Assembly (NCBI GenBank): GCA_004193555.1
Contig: RPGP01000040.1
Location: 253,127-317,126 of the forward strand
Direction: 5' to 3'
Source of the DNA: Desulfobacteraceae bacterium Eth-SRB1
GTDB lineage: Bacteria > Desulfobacterota > Desulfobacteria > Desulfobacterales > ETH-SRB1
Length of the DNA stretch: 64,000 nt
A program made the translations under genes and the position numbers. Positions 43,418-53,052 of this stretch are shown here, one piece after another. How positions within the stretch are numbered: position 1 is the first letter of the stretch; each line of letters begins with the position of its first letter. Under the pieces are notes generated by a model. It did not search any database, was not told where the DNA came from, and was given only the letters and a program-made list of their open reading frames with translations.

Positions 43418-43456
43418 AAGACCGTGGGCAAAACCTTTCAGCCCACGGTCTTTTTT
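43418..43456 (+). terminator. trp attenuator terminator
   Basis: Perfect 12-bp stem AAGACCGTGGGC / GCCCACGGTCTT with an 11-base loop, followed by a T run. It lies between trpL and trpE. I could not settle a convincing antiterminator pairing by eye; a weak one is GGTTTGC (43363-43369) with GCAAAACC (43428-43435). Confidence 0.88.
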
Positions 43457-43464
43457 GTTTGCAA

Positions 43465-43494
43465 AAGGTCGTGGAATTTTTCACGGCCTTTTTT
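43465..43494 (+). terminator. Second hairpin with T run before trpE
   Basis: Nine-bp stem AAGGTCGTG / CACGGCCTT (one G-T pair) and TTTT. It resembles the first attenuator hairpin in sequence (CGTG/CACG centre), suggesting a duplicated or backup terminator. Confidence 0.65.
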
Positions 43495-43520
43495 GATGGC
43501 GCCGTAAAAAGGAAATAAAA

Positions 43521-45023
43521 ATGATTATAAAACAATTCCCTGACAAAGCTCAATTCCGCAAACTGGCGGAAAAAAACAATGTGATTCCTGTTTGCGTTGA
43601 AATACTTGCGGATACGGAAACCCCTGTTTCGCTTTTAAAGAAAATCTATAAAAATAAAGGGCCTGTCTTTCTCTTCGAGAGTGTTGAAGGTGGTGAGCGG
43701 TGGGGAAGATACAGTTTTTTAAGCGGATCAGCCCGCTATCATATCCGGGTATATACACTCTTTGTGGAAATTCAGAAAAAAGATGGTTCCGTCAAACAGA
43801 TTCCTCATAATGGAGATCCGCTGGGAGTTCTAAGGGACTTTATGAGCAGGTTTGATCCGGCTGATATGCCTGAACTGCCAAGGTTTTGGGGAGGAATGGT
43901 CGGTTACCTCGCTTATGAAATGGTTTCCTTTATCGAAGCGGTTCCGAATCAATGGCCAAAAGAAAAACCGCTTGCAAATTTCATGGTGCCTGATGAACTG
44001 CTTGTTTTTGATAATATTCGAAACACATTGCTTGCAATTGTCATAACCTTTCTGGATGAAGATCAAGAAACCGATCAGACTGTGGAAAAAGTCTTTGAAT
44101 CCGCAAAAATACGTATTCAATCCATGTTACAGGCAATCGACAGACAATTGCCCGAAAACAATGACAATGTATGGCAAAAGGAGTATAATCTGACCCCTCG
44201 GCAGGAGCCCGACACCTATCGGTCTTACGTAAAAAAAACAAAGGAATATATCAGGGCAGGGGATGTGATCCAGGCGGTTATATCTCAGCCCTTTGTTTGC
44301 GATGCGCCTCCTGATTTATGGTCGCTCTATCGCGCTCAGCGATATGTTAACCCGTCCCCTTATCTATATTTTATGCATATAGATGATGTGGCGCTTGTCG
44401 GCTCTTCGCCGGAAACAATGGTTCGGCTGGAAGACGGCATTGCCACCCTTCGGCCAATTGCCGGCACACGTCCGAGAGGAAAAAATGAACAAGCGGACAG
44501 AATGCTTGCAGACGAACTGCTTGCCGATGAAAAGGAACGGGCGGAACACCTTATGCTGGTCGATCTGGGGCGAAACGATCTTGGCAGGATCGCGGAAGTT
44601 GGAACCGTGCAGGTAACCGAGTTAATGGTTGTGGAACGATATTCTCATGTAATGCATCTTGTTTCCAACATATGCTCTGATCTGCGATCCGATTGTGATG
44701 CGTGGGATCTTCTTGCCGCTACATTTCCTGCGGGCACCCTGTCAGGGGCTCCAAAGGTCAGAGCCATGGAAATTATCGCAGAACTGGAAAAGGAACCAAG
44801 AGGGCCTTACGGGGGGGCTGTAGGCTATATTTCGTTTCATGGGAATATGGATATGGCGATCACTATCCGGACCGCCTGTATTGAAAATGGACAGCTTACG
44901 GTTCGCGCAGGAGCAGGAATAGTCGCTGATTCCAACCCGGAACGGGAACGGGTGGAAACCGTCAATAAGGCCATGGCCATACAGAAGGCGCTGGAGCTTT
45001 TACAGGGGAAGGCAGCCCTTTAA
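43521..45023 (+). CDS. trpE: Anthranilate synthase component I
   Basis: 500 residues. Makes anthranilate from chorismate with ammonia supplied by TrpG. The N-terminal domain contains the tryptophan feedback site, around LFESVEGGERWGRYSFLS (the LLES-type element). The catalytic domain shows IQAVISQPF, PSPYLYFM, LRPIAGTRPRG, HLMLVDLGRNDLGR and TFPAGTLSGAPKVRAMEII. AAAGGAAA precedes the ATG. It is first structural gene of trpE-G-D-C-F-B-A and controlled by the attenuator upstream. Confidence 0.97.
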   Translation: MIIKQFPDKAQFRKLAEKNNVIPVCVEILADTETPVSLLKKIYKNKGPVFLFESVEGGERWGRYSFLSGSARYHIRVYTLFVEIQKKDGSVKQIPHNGDPLGVLRDFMSRFDPADMPELPRFWGGMVGYLAYEMVSFIEAVPNQWPKEKPLANFMVPDELLVFDNIRNTLLAIVITFLDEDQETDQTVEKVFESAKIRIQSMLQAIDRQLPENNDNVWQKEYNLTPRQEPDTYRSYVKKTKEYIRAGDVIQAVISQPFVCDAPPDLWSLYRAQRYVNPSPYLYFMHIDDVALVGSSPETMVRLEDGIATLRPIAGTRPRGKNEQADRMLADELLADEKERAEHLMLVDLGRNDLGRIAEVGTVQVTELMVVERYSHVMHLVSNICSDLRSDCDAWDLLAATFPAGTLSGAPKVRAMEIIAELEKEPRGPYGGAVGYISFHGNMDMAITIRTACIENGQLTVRAGAGIVADSNPERERVETVNKAMAIQKALELLQGKAAL

Positions 45024-45095
45024 ATTTTTTTCTGTTTCGTGCTTTCATCCTTTCGTGTTTTCGTGATTTTTTTATTTTTTGCAAGGAGAAAAGAG

Positions 45096-45680
45096 ATGAT
45101 CCTGATGATTGACAACTATGATTCATTTACTTACAACCTGGTTCAATATGTTGAGCAGTTAGGCTCTCCGGTTAAGGTTGTGCGAAACGACGCTGCCTCT
45201 ATTTCAGATATTGTCTCCTGGAATCCTTCCGGTATCATAATATCGCCGGGCCCGGGCAGGCCGGAATCAGCAGGAATAACTCTTGAAGTGATAAAACATT
45301 TTTCCGGGCATATCCCGATTCTTGGCGTATGCCTTGGGCATCAGGCTATTGCCGTAGCCTTTGGAGGCAGGGTGATTCCAGCAAAGAGGCTTATGCACGG
45401 CAAAACCTCCTTAATTCATGCTGATGGGAAAACGCTGTATCAGGGCATCAGCAAACCTTTTAAGGCTATGCGCTATCACTCTTTGTCCGTTTCCAGAGAG
45501 GATCTGCCTGAATGCTTTGAGATCACCGCAGAGTCTGATGACGGCGAGATTATGGGAATCAGGCACCACGAGCATTGCACGGAAGGGATTCAATTTCATC
45601 CGGAATCAATCATGACTCCGGTAGGCAAGCGGATTTTGAGGAATTTCTTACAAGGATCAAAATTGATAAACAACAACTAA
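45096..45680 (+). CDS. trpG: Anthranilate synthase component II (glutamine amidotransferase)
   Basis: 194 residues, class I amidotransferase providing ammonia to TrpE. N-terminal MILMIDNYDSFTYNLVQYV, oxyanion region ISPGPGRPESAG, nucleophile Cys in LGVCLGHQAI, and His-Glu in IQFHPESI. The ATG at 45096 has AAGGAG seven bases upstream; the longer frame starts in a CGTGTTTTCGTG repeat and was discarded. pabA-type dual use with a PabB elsewhere is possible. Confidence 0.95.
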   Translation: MILMIDNYDSFTYNLVQYVEQLGSPVKVVRNDAASISDIVSWNPSGIIISPGPGRPESAGITLEVIKHFSGHIPILGVCLGHQAIAVAFGGRVIPAKRLMHGKTSLIHADGKTLYQGISKPFKAMRYHSLSVSREDLPECFEITAESDDGEIMGIRHHEHCTEGIQFHPESIMTPVGKRILRNFLQGSKLINNN

Positions 45681-45694
45681 AGAGGAATGCTATT

Positions 45695-46711
45695 ATGTTT
45701 CGGGAAAATCTAAATAAAATTATCCACAGGAAAAATTTAAGCGAAAACGAAATGTCTGAGATGATTACTGAAATCTTTACAGGCAATATAACCGATGCGC
45801 AGATCGGAGCATTTATGGCGGCTCTTGCCACAAAGGGTGAAACATTTGAGGAGCTGGCCGGAGCAGCCAGGGCCATGCGAAAAAAGGCGTTTCGGATTCA
45901 AACCTCGGCCACGGATGTGCTGGACGCGGTGGGGACCGGCGGAGATAGTACAAATACCTTCAACATTTCCACTACCACGGCTTTTGTTGCGGCAGGTTGC
46001 GGGGTAACTGTTGCCAAGCACGGGAACAGGGCGGTTTCCAGCAAATGCGGCAGCGCTGATGTGCTGGAAACGCTGGGTGTAAAGTTAGACACTCCTCCGG
46101 AGGTGGTAGAGGAGGCGATTCAGGAAATCGGGATAGGCTTTTTGTTCGCGCCGCTCTATCACAGCGCCATGCGGTTTGCAGCCAGAGCACGGAAGGAAAT
46201 CGGCCTGCGGAGCATCTTTAATATGCTGGGGCCTCTAACCAATCCTGCCGGCGCCAATTGCTTGCTGCTTGGCGTATATGCTCCAGAGCTTACAGAGATG
46301 TTTGCCGAGGCAGCGAAACTTTTAGGCGCTAAGCGGGCATTTGCGGTTCACGGCCATGATGGTTTGGATGAAATTTCAGTTTGCGCGCCTACACGTATTT
46401 CCGAATTAAAAGACGGCATGATTCGAACTTATGATATTACGCCGGAACAATTTTTCGGGAAAATTGCCGATCCTGAAGATATGTTGGGCGGAGATTCACA
46501 AAAAAATGCAAAAATTACCAGGAAAATTCTGGAAGGTGAAAAAGGTCCACGGCGGGATGTGGTATTGCTGAATGCCTCTGCTGCGTTGGTTGCTGTCGGA
46601 AAGGCCGTGGATTTTAAAGAAGGCATCAGCCTTGCAGAAACCTCCATTGACAGCGGGGCTGCCGCGGCAAAACTTGAAAAACTGGCAAAATATACCCAGG
46701 AAAATGAATAA
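45695..46711 (+). CDS. trpD: Anthranilate phosphoribosyltransferase
   Basis: 338 residues. Adds phosphoribose from PRPP to anthranilate. Signature blocks: DAVGTGGDSTNTFNIST (PRPP/Mg site), VAKHGNRAVSSKCGSADVLE, FLFAPLYHSAMRFAARAR and FNMLGPLTNPA. The ATG at 45695 follows AGAGGA at eight bases; the in-frame extension upstream overlaps trpG and has no homology. 14 bases separate it from trpG. Confidence 0.97.
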   Translation: MFRENLNKIIHRKNLSENEMSEMITEIFTGNITDAQIGAFMAALATKGETFEELAGAARAMRKKAFRIQTSATDVLDAVGTGGDSTNTFNISTTTAFVAAGCGVTVAKHGNRAVSSKCGSADVLETLGVKLDTPPEVVEEAIQEIGIGFLFAPLYHSAMRFAARARKEIGLRSIFNMLGPLTNPAGANCLLLGVYAPELTEMFAEAAKLLGAKRAFAVHGHDGLDEISVCAPTRISELKDGMIRTYDITPEQFFGKIADPEDMLGGDSQKNAKITRKILEGEKGPRRDVVLLNASAALVAVGKAVDFKEGISLAETSIDSGAAAAKLEKLAKYTQENE

Positions 46712-46728
46712 ACAGGAATGGAAAGTAA

Positions 46729-47523
46729 ATGAATAAGGATTTTTTAACAAAAATCATAGCTGATAAAAAAGAGGAAATTGCTGCGGCAAAAAGGAGTTTA
46801 CCGGAAAGCCTGGTCCGTGATAAAGCGGCTGTATCTCAAAAAAGGCGCATGTTTTTAAAAAAACTTGAGCAGCCAGGACCTTCGGGAATAAATATTATTG
46901 CTGAAATCAAACGGGCTTCTCCATCCAAAGGAGAAATACGCGGAGATATCAACCCAGCCGTATATGCTGCGGAATATGAGCACGGAGGGGCCGCAGCCCT
47001 GTCGGTTCTTACAGACAGGGCTTATTTTAAAGGCAGTATAAAAGACTTTAAAGCAGCTCGGCAGGCTGTAACCATTCCGGTTCTTCGAAAAGACTTTTTG
47101 ATCTCTACATATCAGATTTATGAATCTGCGGTAATTGGCGCGGATGCAGTTCTTCTTATTGCCCGTATTCTTTCGCCCAATCAGTTGAAAGACTATCTCA
47201 ATCTCTGTAATGAATTAACGATGGACGCCCTTGTTGAAATCAATACAAAAGAGAACTTTGAAATCGCTACTAACGCTGGAGCCCGGCTGATCGGGATTAA
47301 TAATCGTGATCTGAGTTCCTTTAAAACCGATATCAACACGACAATTAACATGGCATCCCTTATCAAACCTGATCAAGTTGCTGTTGCGGCAAGCGGAATA
47401 AACACGCGGGAAGATATAGAAAAGATACAGAAAGCTGGAATCTGGAACTTTTTGATAGGAGAAAGCCTCATGCGGTCATCAAATCCAAGCGCTTTTCTGA
47501 TGAATCTTATGGGGAAAAAGTAG
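46729..47523 (+). CDS. trpC: Indole-3-glycerol phosphate synthase
   Basis: 264 residues, TIM barrel, forming indole-3-glycerol phosphate from CdRP. Catalytic blocks: IIAEIKRASPSKGEIR with the Lys, VLRKDFLISTYQIYES, ALVEINTKENFEIA, IGINNRDLSSF and AASGINTREDI. TrpC and TrpF are separate genes here. It begins 17 bases after trpD. Confidence 0.97.
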   Translation: MNKDFLTKIIADKKEEIAAAKRSLPESLVRDKAAVSQKRRMFLKKLEQPGPSGINIIAEIKRASPSKGEIRGDINPAVYAAEYEHGGAAALSVLTDRAYFKGSIKDFKAARQAVTIPVLRKDFLISTYQIYESAVIGADAVLLIARILSPNQLKDYLNLCNELTMDALVEINTKENFEIATNAGARLIGINNRDLSSFKTDINTTINMASLIKPDQVAVAASGINTREDIEKIQKAGIWNFLIGESLMRSSNPSAFLMNLMGKK

Positions 47524-47972
47524 CGCTTATATTTTACAACGAAGAATATAAAAAATTTTGACAGGATAACAGGATAAACAAGATATTATTTCAAGTGAAC
47601 AAGCTTGGGTTAAGTTTTACTCTAACTATCCAGTAAATCATAAAAAATCATAGCTTGAGTAAGTTGTACAAATAAAATACAAAAAATCGACTGAAAAATC
47701 ATCGGTTGTGCATGTAGAGTTTACAACCGAATGTGTTATGGCTTTTAGGTTTAATTGTTAATTTTGGTGAACGGAACGCCCGCCCACCTCGCCTGAGCTC
47801 GCGATGGCGGGCGGGTTGAAATCACGTGCAGCGCAGGCGCTTGCGCCGCGTGAACGCAAAGTAAGGGATTTTGATGAGAATTTACAGGATGAGTTTTGAT
47901 GTTTTAATCCTGAACATCTTGTTAATCCTGTCAAAAAAGTTTCTGTGGTGAAAGATTAAATTGATTCTATCA
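47524..47972. other. Intra-operon gap with inverted repeat
   Basis: About 450 bases between trpC and trpF. The ends TTTTGACAGGATAACAGGAT (47558) and ATCCTGTCAAAA (47926-47937) are inverted, as near 18650. The GC-rich middle (47772-47870), with GCCCGCCCACCTCGCC and GGCGGGCGGG, can form a further hairpin. No gene. It probably represents a repeat insertion that has not split the operon function. Confidence 0.55.
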
Positions 47973-48674
47973 ATGATGAGCTTAAAACAAAAAATGGAAA
48001 ATGACAATAAACCTCAGGTTAAGGTATGCGGCTTTACCCGTGTTGAAGAAGCATTGGAATGCGCGTCGCTTGGCGTTGATGCAATCGGATGTGTCTTTTT
48101 TTCTAAAAGCCCGAGACACGTGACTGAAGATCAGGCAAGAGAAATATGCATGGCTGTATCAGACAAGGTAAAAACAGTAGGTGTGTTTGTGAATGAAACA
48201 TTTGACAACATAATGCAAAAAGTAAATTATTGTTGTCTTGATTGTGTCCAACTTCACGGCAGGGAATCACCTGAGCTTGTCAGCCGGCTTGTTCAAGAAA
48301 ATATTCTGGTGATTAAGGCCCTGTTTGCCGAAGGCAGACCACCGCTTGAGAAGGCCGCAAATTATCAGGCCTCCGCATATCTTGTGGAATGCGGCAAAGG
48401 CACACTCCCGGGCGGCAATGCGCTTCAATGGGATTGGGGAAAGGCATACGATTTCGGCAAACAACAGCCTTTTATCCTGGCTGGAGGGCTTGCGCCGGAA
48501 AATATCTGTCGCGCTGTAACTGAAAGTGCGCCGGATGCCGTGGATGTAAGTTCAGGCGTTGAGTCAAGCCCCGGAAGAAAGGATTCCCACAAAGTTAAAT
48601 CCTTTATTGATGCTCTTGCACGATGCAAACTTAATAGAGAGCCTGGCAAAAAGATTAGGAGGATTTTTAAATGA
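47973..48674 (+). CDS. trpF: Phosphoribosylanthranilate isomerase
   Basis: About 233 residues. Isomerises PRA to CdRP in tryptophan synthesis. Blocks: [15 protein letters not shown] with the catalytic Cys, [32 protein letters not shown] and the phosphate-binding [11 protein letters not shown] with [15 protein letters not shown]. Start is uncertain: TTG 47961, ATG 47973, ATG 47976 and ATG 47994 are in frame and none has a good ribosome-binding site; homology begins near residue 12. The stop overlaps the trpB ATG as ATGA. Confidence 0.94.
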   Translation: MMSLKQKMENDNKPQVKVCGFTRVEEALECASLGVDAIGCVFFSKSPRHVTEDQAREICMAVSDKVKTVGVFVNETFDNIMQKVNYCCLDCVQLHGRESPELVSRLVQENILVIKALFAEGRPPLEKAANYQASAYLVECGKGTLPGGNALQWDWGKAYDFGKQQPFILAGGLAPENICRAVTESAPDAVDVSSGVESSPGRKDSHKVKSFIDALARCKLNREPGKKIRRIFK

Positions 48675-49891
48675 GTCCCAACAAAACGGTTAACAACAAA
48701 GATAATCAAGATAAATTTCCTGATTCAAAAGGCCATTTCGGCCTTTATGGAGGGCGTTATGTCGGCGAAACCCTGATGCCGGCCCTGCTGGAACTGGACG
48801 AGGCTTACAATAAAATTGTGCCTGATCCATCCTTTCAGTTTGAATTCAAGAGATTATTGCAAGATTATGTGGGCAGGCCCACCCCTCTGTTTTATGCAAA
48901 AAGGCTGAGCGAATACCTTAAAGGAGCATACATTTATCTGAAGCGGGAAGATCTGGCTCATACCGGAGCCCATAAAATCAACAACACCCTGGGCCAGGCG
49001 CTTCTTGCCAAGCGGATGGGCAAAACTAAACTTATTGCCGAAACAGGCGCGGGACAGCATGGTGTAGCAACGGCAACAGCGGCGGCTCTCTTTGGAATGG
49101 AGTGTCGTATCTTTATGGGAACGGAAGACATCCATCGACAGGCCCCCAATGTTCAGCGCATGAAATTGTTAGGCGCCGAAGTGGTTCCGGTTACTTCAGG
49201 AACTATGACCCTTAAGGATGCAATGAATGAGGCGATGCGCTTCTGGGTGGGGGCGGTTCGTGATACCTTTTACGTGATTGGATCGGTTGCAGGACCTCAC
49301 CCCTATCCTGTAATGGTCAGGGAGTTTCAGAAAGTAATCGGGAATGAAACACGGGAGCAGATTCTCAAAAAAAGCGGCGGGCTCCCTGCTGTACTGATCG
49401 CCTGCGTTGGTGGAGGAAGCAATGCCATGGGGCTTTTTTATGCTTTTATGAACGATCCTGTTGAAATGATTGGAGTTGAAGCTGCCGGTAAAGGCATTGA
49501 AACCGGAAAACATGCGGCAACCCTTGGGCAAGGAACTGTTGGGGTGCTTCACGGCTCTAAATCATATATGCTTCAGGATGAGCAAGGCCAAATTCAGGAG
49601 GCCCATTCGATCGCAGCCGGGCTTGATTATCCAGGAGTTGGTCCTGAACATTCTTTATTAAAGGATTTAAACAGGGTGCAATATGTTTCCATAGATAATA
49701 ATCAGGCCTTAGAAGCATTTAAGCTTCTTTGCGTTCTGGAGGGAATTATTCCAGCCCTGGAAAGTTCACATGCTATTGCCTGTGCCATGGCAGAAGCAGC
49801 ACGCAGGCCGCAAAACGAAATTATTATAGTAAATCTATCTGGAAGAGGCGATAAGGATCTGGACATTGTCTCCGCATATAATTTTAAATAG
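48671..49891 (+). CDS. trpB: Tryptophan synthase beta chain
   Basis: 406 residues, PLP enzyme condensing indole with serine. N-terminal [22 protein letters not shown] lysine in [35 protein letters not shown] for the phosphate; and [10 protein letters not shown] near the C-terminus. AGGAGG precedes the ATG inside the trpF end. It is translationally coupled to trpF. Confidence 0.98.
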   Translation: MSPNKTVNNKDNQDKFPDSKGHFGLYGGRYVGETLMPALLELDEAYNKIVPDPSFQFEFKRLLQDYVGRPTPLFYAKRLSEYLKGAYIYLKREDLAHTGAHKINNTLGQALLAKRMGKTKLIAETGAGQHGVATATAAALFGMECRIFMGTEDIHRQAPNVQRMKLLGAEVVPVTSGTMTLKDAMNEAMRFWVGAVRDTFYVIGSVAGPHPYPVMVREFQKVIGNETREQILKKSGGLPAVLIACVGGGSNAMGLFYAFMNDPVEMIGVEAAGKGIETGKHAATLGQGTVGVLHGSKSYMLQDEQGQIQEAHSIAAGLDYPGVGPEHSLLKDLNRVQYVSIDNNQALEAFKLLCVLEGIIPALESSHAIACAMAEAARRPQNEIIIVNLSGRGDKDLDIVSAYNFK

Positions 49892-50057
49892 TACCAGAAA
49901 TTTGAAAACTCAATTATGAGATTAACCTGAAGCAGCGGACAATTAAATTTAACTGTCCGCCGCATCAGGTTGTTAATAGGCACATACATGATAATGAAAA
50001 TCTGTGTTTGTCCGTGTGGATCTGTGGCTAATAATAACTTGATAAGGAGCATAAACG

Positions 50058-50867
50058 ATGACAAATCGCATTGATAATACATTTGAAGCTCTCAAACAAA
50101 AAAAAGAAAAGGCTCTAATTGGATTTATTACCGCGGGAGACCCGAACATCTCCGGGTCCTTAAATATAATTACAGCCATGTGCAAAAGCGGGCTGGATAT
50201 TTTAGAGCTTGGAGTTCCATTTTCAGATCCGACTGCCGACGGCCCTGTAATTCAACAGTCGTCGGCAAGGGCTTTAAAGGATGGAGTAAATCTTAGAGCT
50301 GTTCTTGAAATGACCGGCAGGCTGCGGGAAGAGACATCTATACCGATTATCCTTTTCAGTTATTACAATCCTATTTACGCATACGGAGCCAAAGCTTTTT
50401 ACAAAGACGCTCTAACGGCAGGGGCTGATGGAGTGCTGGTGGTCGATCTTCCGCCTGAGGAATCTGATGAAATGACCTCACAATGGTCAGGCAATGAGGT
50501 TGCCTTAATCCGATTAGTGGCTCCAACAACTCCGCTAAAACGGATGGCTCAAATTGCACAGTCTGCATCCGGATTTATATATCTTGTTTCCAAAACCGGG
50601 GTTACCGGAAGCGATGGCCTGGACACAGAGGATATAAACGATAAAATCGAATTGCTTCGCTCAACAACAAAGCTGCCAATTTGTGTTGGTTTCGGCATTT
50701 CCACGGCTGATGATGTGGCTGCTATTGCTGCTGTTGCAGATGGAGTAGTAATCGGAAGCGCTTTTGAACGTCTCATCGAAGATAATCTTGACAATCCCGA
50801 TCTTGCCTCGATTCTTGCTAATAAGGTCTATGAATTTAAAAAAGCAACAAAATTGATGGGATCGTAA
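50058..50867 (+). CDS. trpA: Tryptophan synthase alpha chain
   Basis: 269 residues, TIM barrel cleaving indole-3-glycerol phosphate to indole. Blocks: GFITAGDPN, LELGVPFSDPTADGPVIQ with the catalytic Glu and Asp, PIILFSYYNPIYAYG, YLVSKTGVTG and VGFGISTADDVAAIA. AAGGAG precedes the ATG. A 166-base spacer with a GTCTGTGGC-type repeat separates it from trpB. Last gene of the operon. Confidence 0.97.
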   Translation: MTNRIDNTFEALKQKKEKALIGFITAGDPNISGSLNIITAMCKSGLDILELGVPFSDPTADGPVIQQSSARALKDGVNLRAVLEMTGRLREETSIPIILFSYYNPIYAYGAKAFYKDALTAGADGVLVVDLPPEESDEMTSQWSGNEVALIRLVAPTTPLKRMAQIAQSASGFIYLVSKTGVTGSDGLDTEDINDKIELLRSTTKLPICVGFGISTADDVAAIAAVADGVVIGSAFERLIEDNLDNPDLASILANKVYEFKKATKLMGS

Positions 50868-50986
50868 AAAATCGGAAAATGCAGTAATTTTTCAGACTCT
50901 CAACATACTATGAGCTGGAGCAAATCGTGCCGGTTTGTTGCAATGAGAACTCCACGAGAAAAGGACAAAAAGCCAGGGCAAGCTAT

Positions 50987-51155
50987 GAGACCTTTGAAAA
51001 ATGTTCAATTTTGTTCAAGTACAAGCCTGCCTGTGCGTCGCACGCAGACAGGAAAGGCGAAAATTTTAAACGTAGGAATACATTGAGTATTTCGAGGCTT
51101 AAAATTTGAGCCTGACGCAGTAATTGGGCAAAAGGGGGCGTTTTGCAAAGGTCTC
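50987..51155. repeat. MITE-like repeat, GAGACCTTTG family, copy 2
   Basis: Same element as 8503-8644 in reverse orientation, 169 bp, ends GAGACCTTTGAAAAATG and TTTTGCAAAGGTCTC. It carries an extra CTGCCTGTGCGTCGCACG / GCAGACAGG segment in the middle. It fills most of the 314-base gap between trpA and the acyltransferase gene; nothing else was seen in that gap. Confidence 0.8.
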
Positions 51156-51181
51156 GCTATACAATGCGTGCTGTCCGTGTT

Positions 51182-52087
51182 CTATTTTTTCCTTGGCCAT
51201 GGGCAGTATGGTTTTGTTTTCCAGCGTTGATGAACCCAGAACCACTGATCAGGGTAACGACGAATAAAATCTTCTATAACCCTGTTATACTGCTGGGTAT
51301 TGGCTTCCAGATCCTTTCTGATATCTTCTGTTTTTATCAAGTGAATTTCCGATCCGAATTCGGCCATAAATCCTGATTTTTCACGCACTAAAAAAACGGG
51401 AACAACGGGCGCTTCGGTTCTACGCGCCAAAAGCGCCAAACCTTTGTTTGTGCATGCCCTATGACCAAAAAAATCGATAAAAACCCCTTCATGCCAATCA
51501 ACATTCTGATCCATTAACATTCCAACAACTTTACCGTGTTTCAGGGTTCGCAAAATCTTGCGCATAGATTGGGCGCTGGGAATCAATTCTGCGCCAAAAC
51601 GACCTCTTATCATAGCAAAGAACCGATCCAGCGGAAAAAAATCAAGCGGCCGATACAGAACGCTAATCGGATAGCCGACCATAGCCATAATTATCGACAA
51701 AAGCTCCCAGTTTCCCATGTGAGCGGTAAGAAAGAGTACACCCCTGCCTTTTTCATACGCATTTTTATAATTGGACAATCCCTGGATCTTAAAGTGCTTT
51801 TGAAAATCTCTGCTCTCAAGCCCCAAAGACCACCCGATATCAAAAATAATCTGACCGAGATTCTTGAAAACCCGCCTTGCAAGTATTTTTATTTCATAAG
51901 AACTTTTTTCATGACCAAAAGCACGTGTCAGATTATTCAGAGCTATATTTCTGTGCTTCCTGTCAACTGAAAAAAGGATCTGCCCGATAAGACTGCCTGC
52001 TTTAAATGCCATCTTACGCGGAATAAGCCCTAAGACCTTAAACAGTACGATAATAATTTTGCATAAAATTACCTGTGAATTAGACAT
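51182..52087 (-). CDS. lpxL: LpxL/HtrB-family lipid A acyltransferase
   Basis: 301 residues. Adds a secondary acyl chain to Kdo-lipid A precursor at the inner membrane. N-terminal membrane anchor, then the HX4E catalytic motif in LTAHMGNWELLS, YRPLDFFPLDRFF and MLMDQNVDWHEGVFIDFFG. LpxL and LpxM types cannot be separated by eye. It is followed (in the direction of transcription) by a repeat element and preceded by the glycosyltransferase gene; with lpxK and waaA it belongs to a lipid A/core cluster. Confidence 0.88.
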   Translation of the reverse strand: MSNSQVILCKIIIVLFKVLGLIPRKMAFKAGSLIGQILFSVDRKHRNIALNNLTRAFGHEKSSYEIKILARRVFKNLGQIIFDIGWSLGLESRDFQKHFKIQGLSNYKNAYEKGRGVLFLTAHMGNWELLSIIMAMVGYPISVLYRPLDFFPLDRFFAMIRGRFGAELIPSAQSMRKILRTLKHGKVVGMLMDQNVDWHEGVFIDFFGHRACTNKGLALLARRTEAPVVPVFLVREKSGFMAEFGSEIHLIKTEDIRKDLEANTQQYNRVIEDFIRRYPDQWFWVHQRWKTKPYCPWPRKK

Positions 52088-52305
52088 AATTATAAAAAAA
52101 CTTTTACCATAGAGTACACGAAAATTTTCTATAAGAAGAAATTAAAAGACGAACGTCCAACATCGAACGTCCAATAATGATGTCGCTTCGCTATTTAAAT
52201 TGTTTTAATAATCGAATAAAGAAAACATTATTTTATAATTTTCTATACAATAAAAAAGATTTTTCCCCGTGACCTCTGTGTGCTTTGCGGTGAATACATA
52301 CTGCT

Positions 52306-53052
52306 TTAATTACGCAGACCCGATTCCCATGCCTTTGCATGCTTAAGAAAGATATACCATGCTGAATTCATGGCGATAACAAGACCGGGGATGCTGTCTA
52401 AAAAACCGAGTTTCCACACATAACATTCTGCGAACTTGCCAAGAGCGTGAACTGCGCCGGCAAAGACAAACCATCCGCCTGCCGGACCATGCTCAGCAGC
52501 GTAAACATCTGAAAATTTATTTACAGTTACCACATGATCTGAAATCCCGCGGTAAACATGGTGGAGAATAGGTTTTGAAAGCTGTTCTGTCTTTCCATCA
52601 ACCACAAGCTGCTCGTGCAATACACCTTTCCATGCTCCTTTTCCTCTTCGGACAAGACGCACTTTCCGATCAGGGTACCATCCGCCGTGCTTTATCCATC
52701 TGCCAAGATATCTGGACAGTCTCGGCATGGAAAAGGCGGATATGTCAGGGCTGGCATTATTGACAACATGCTGTATCTCTTCCGCAAGAGAATCTGATAT
52801 CTCCTCATCAGCGTCAAGATTGAGTATCCATTCCGACGCAGTATGCTCCATCGCAAACTGCTTTTGCGCTGCATAGCCTTGCCACTTATTAAAAATCACC
52901 TTTACCCCGAACTGCTTGCAGACATCCTGAGTACCATCAGTACTTCCTGAATCAACAACAATTACTTCATCAGCAAACTCCACGCTCTTAAACAGACGAC
53001 CGATCCGATCCGCCTCGTTTTTTGCTATAACCGCTATGCTTATTTTTTTCAT
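52306..53052 (-). CDS. Family 2 glycosyltransferase (WaaE/KdtX-like)
   Basis: 248 residues. GT-A fold: ISVAVIAKNEADRI-type start, VVDSGSTDGTQDVC, and the metal-binding LNLDADEEIS. WIKHGGWYPDRKVRLVRRG and GVLHEQLVV are typical of the LPS core beta-1,4-glucosyltransferase WaaE/KdtX group. Cytoplasmic, membrane-associated. It lies in the lipid A/core cluster; the acceptor is inferred to be the inner core. Confidence 0.85.
   Translation of the reverse strand: MKKISIAVIAKNEADRIGRLFKSVEFADEVIVVDSGSTDGTQDVCKQFGVKVIFNKWQGYAAQKQFAMEHTASEWILNLDADEEISDSLAEEIQHVVNNASPDISAFSMPRLSRYLGRWIKHGGWYPDRKVRLVRRGKGAWKGVLHEQLVVDGKTEQLSKPILHHVYRGISDHVVTVNKFSDVYAAEHGPAGGWFVFAGAVHALGKFAECYVWKLGFLDSIPGLVIAMNSAWYIFLKHAKAWESGLRN

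Noticed and set aside
45575-45694. N-terminal extension of trpD
   Set aside because: It overlaps trpG in another frame; the ATG at 45695 has a ribosome-binding site and matches the family start.
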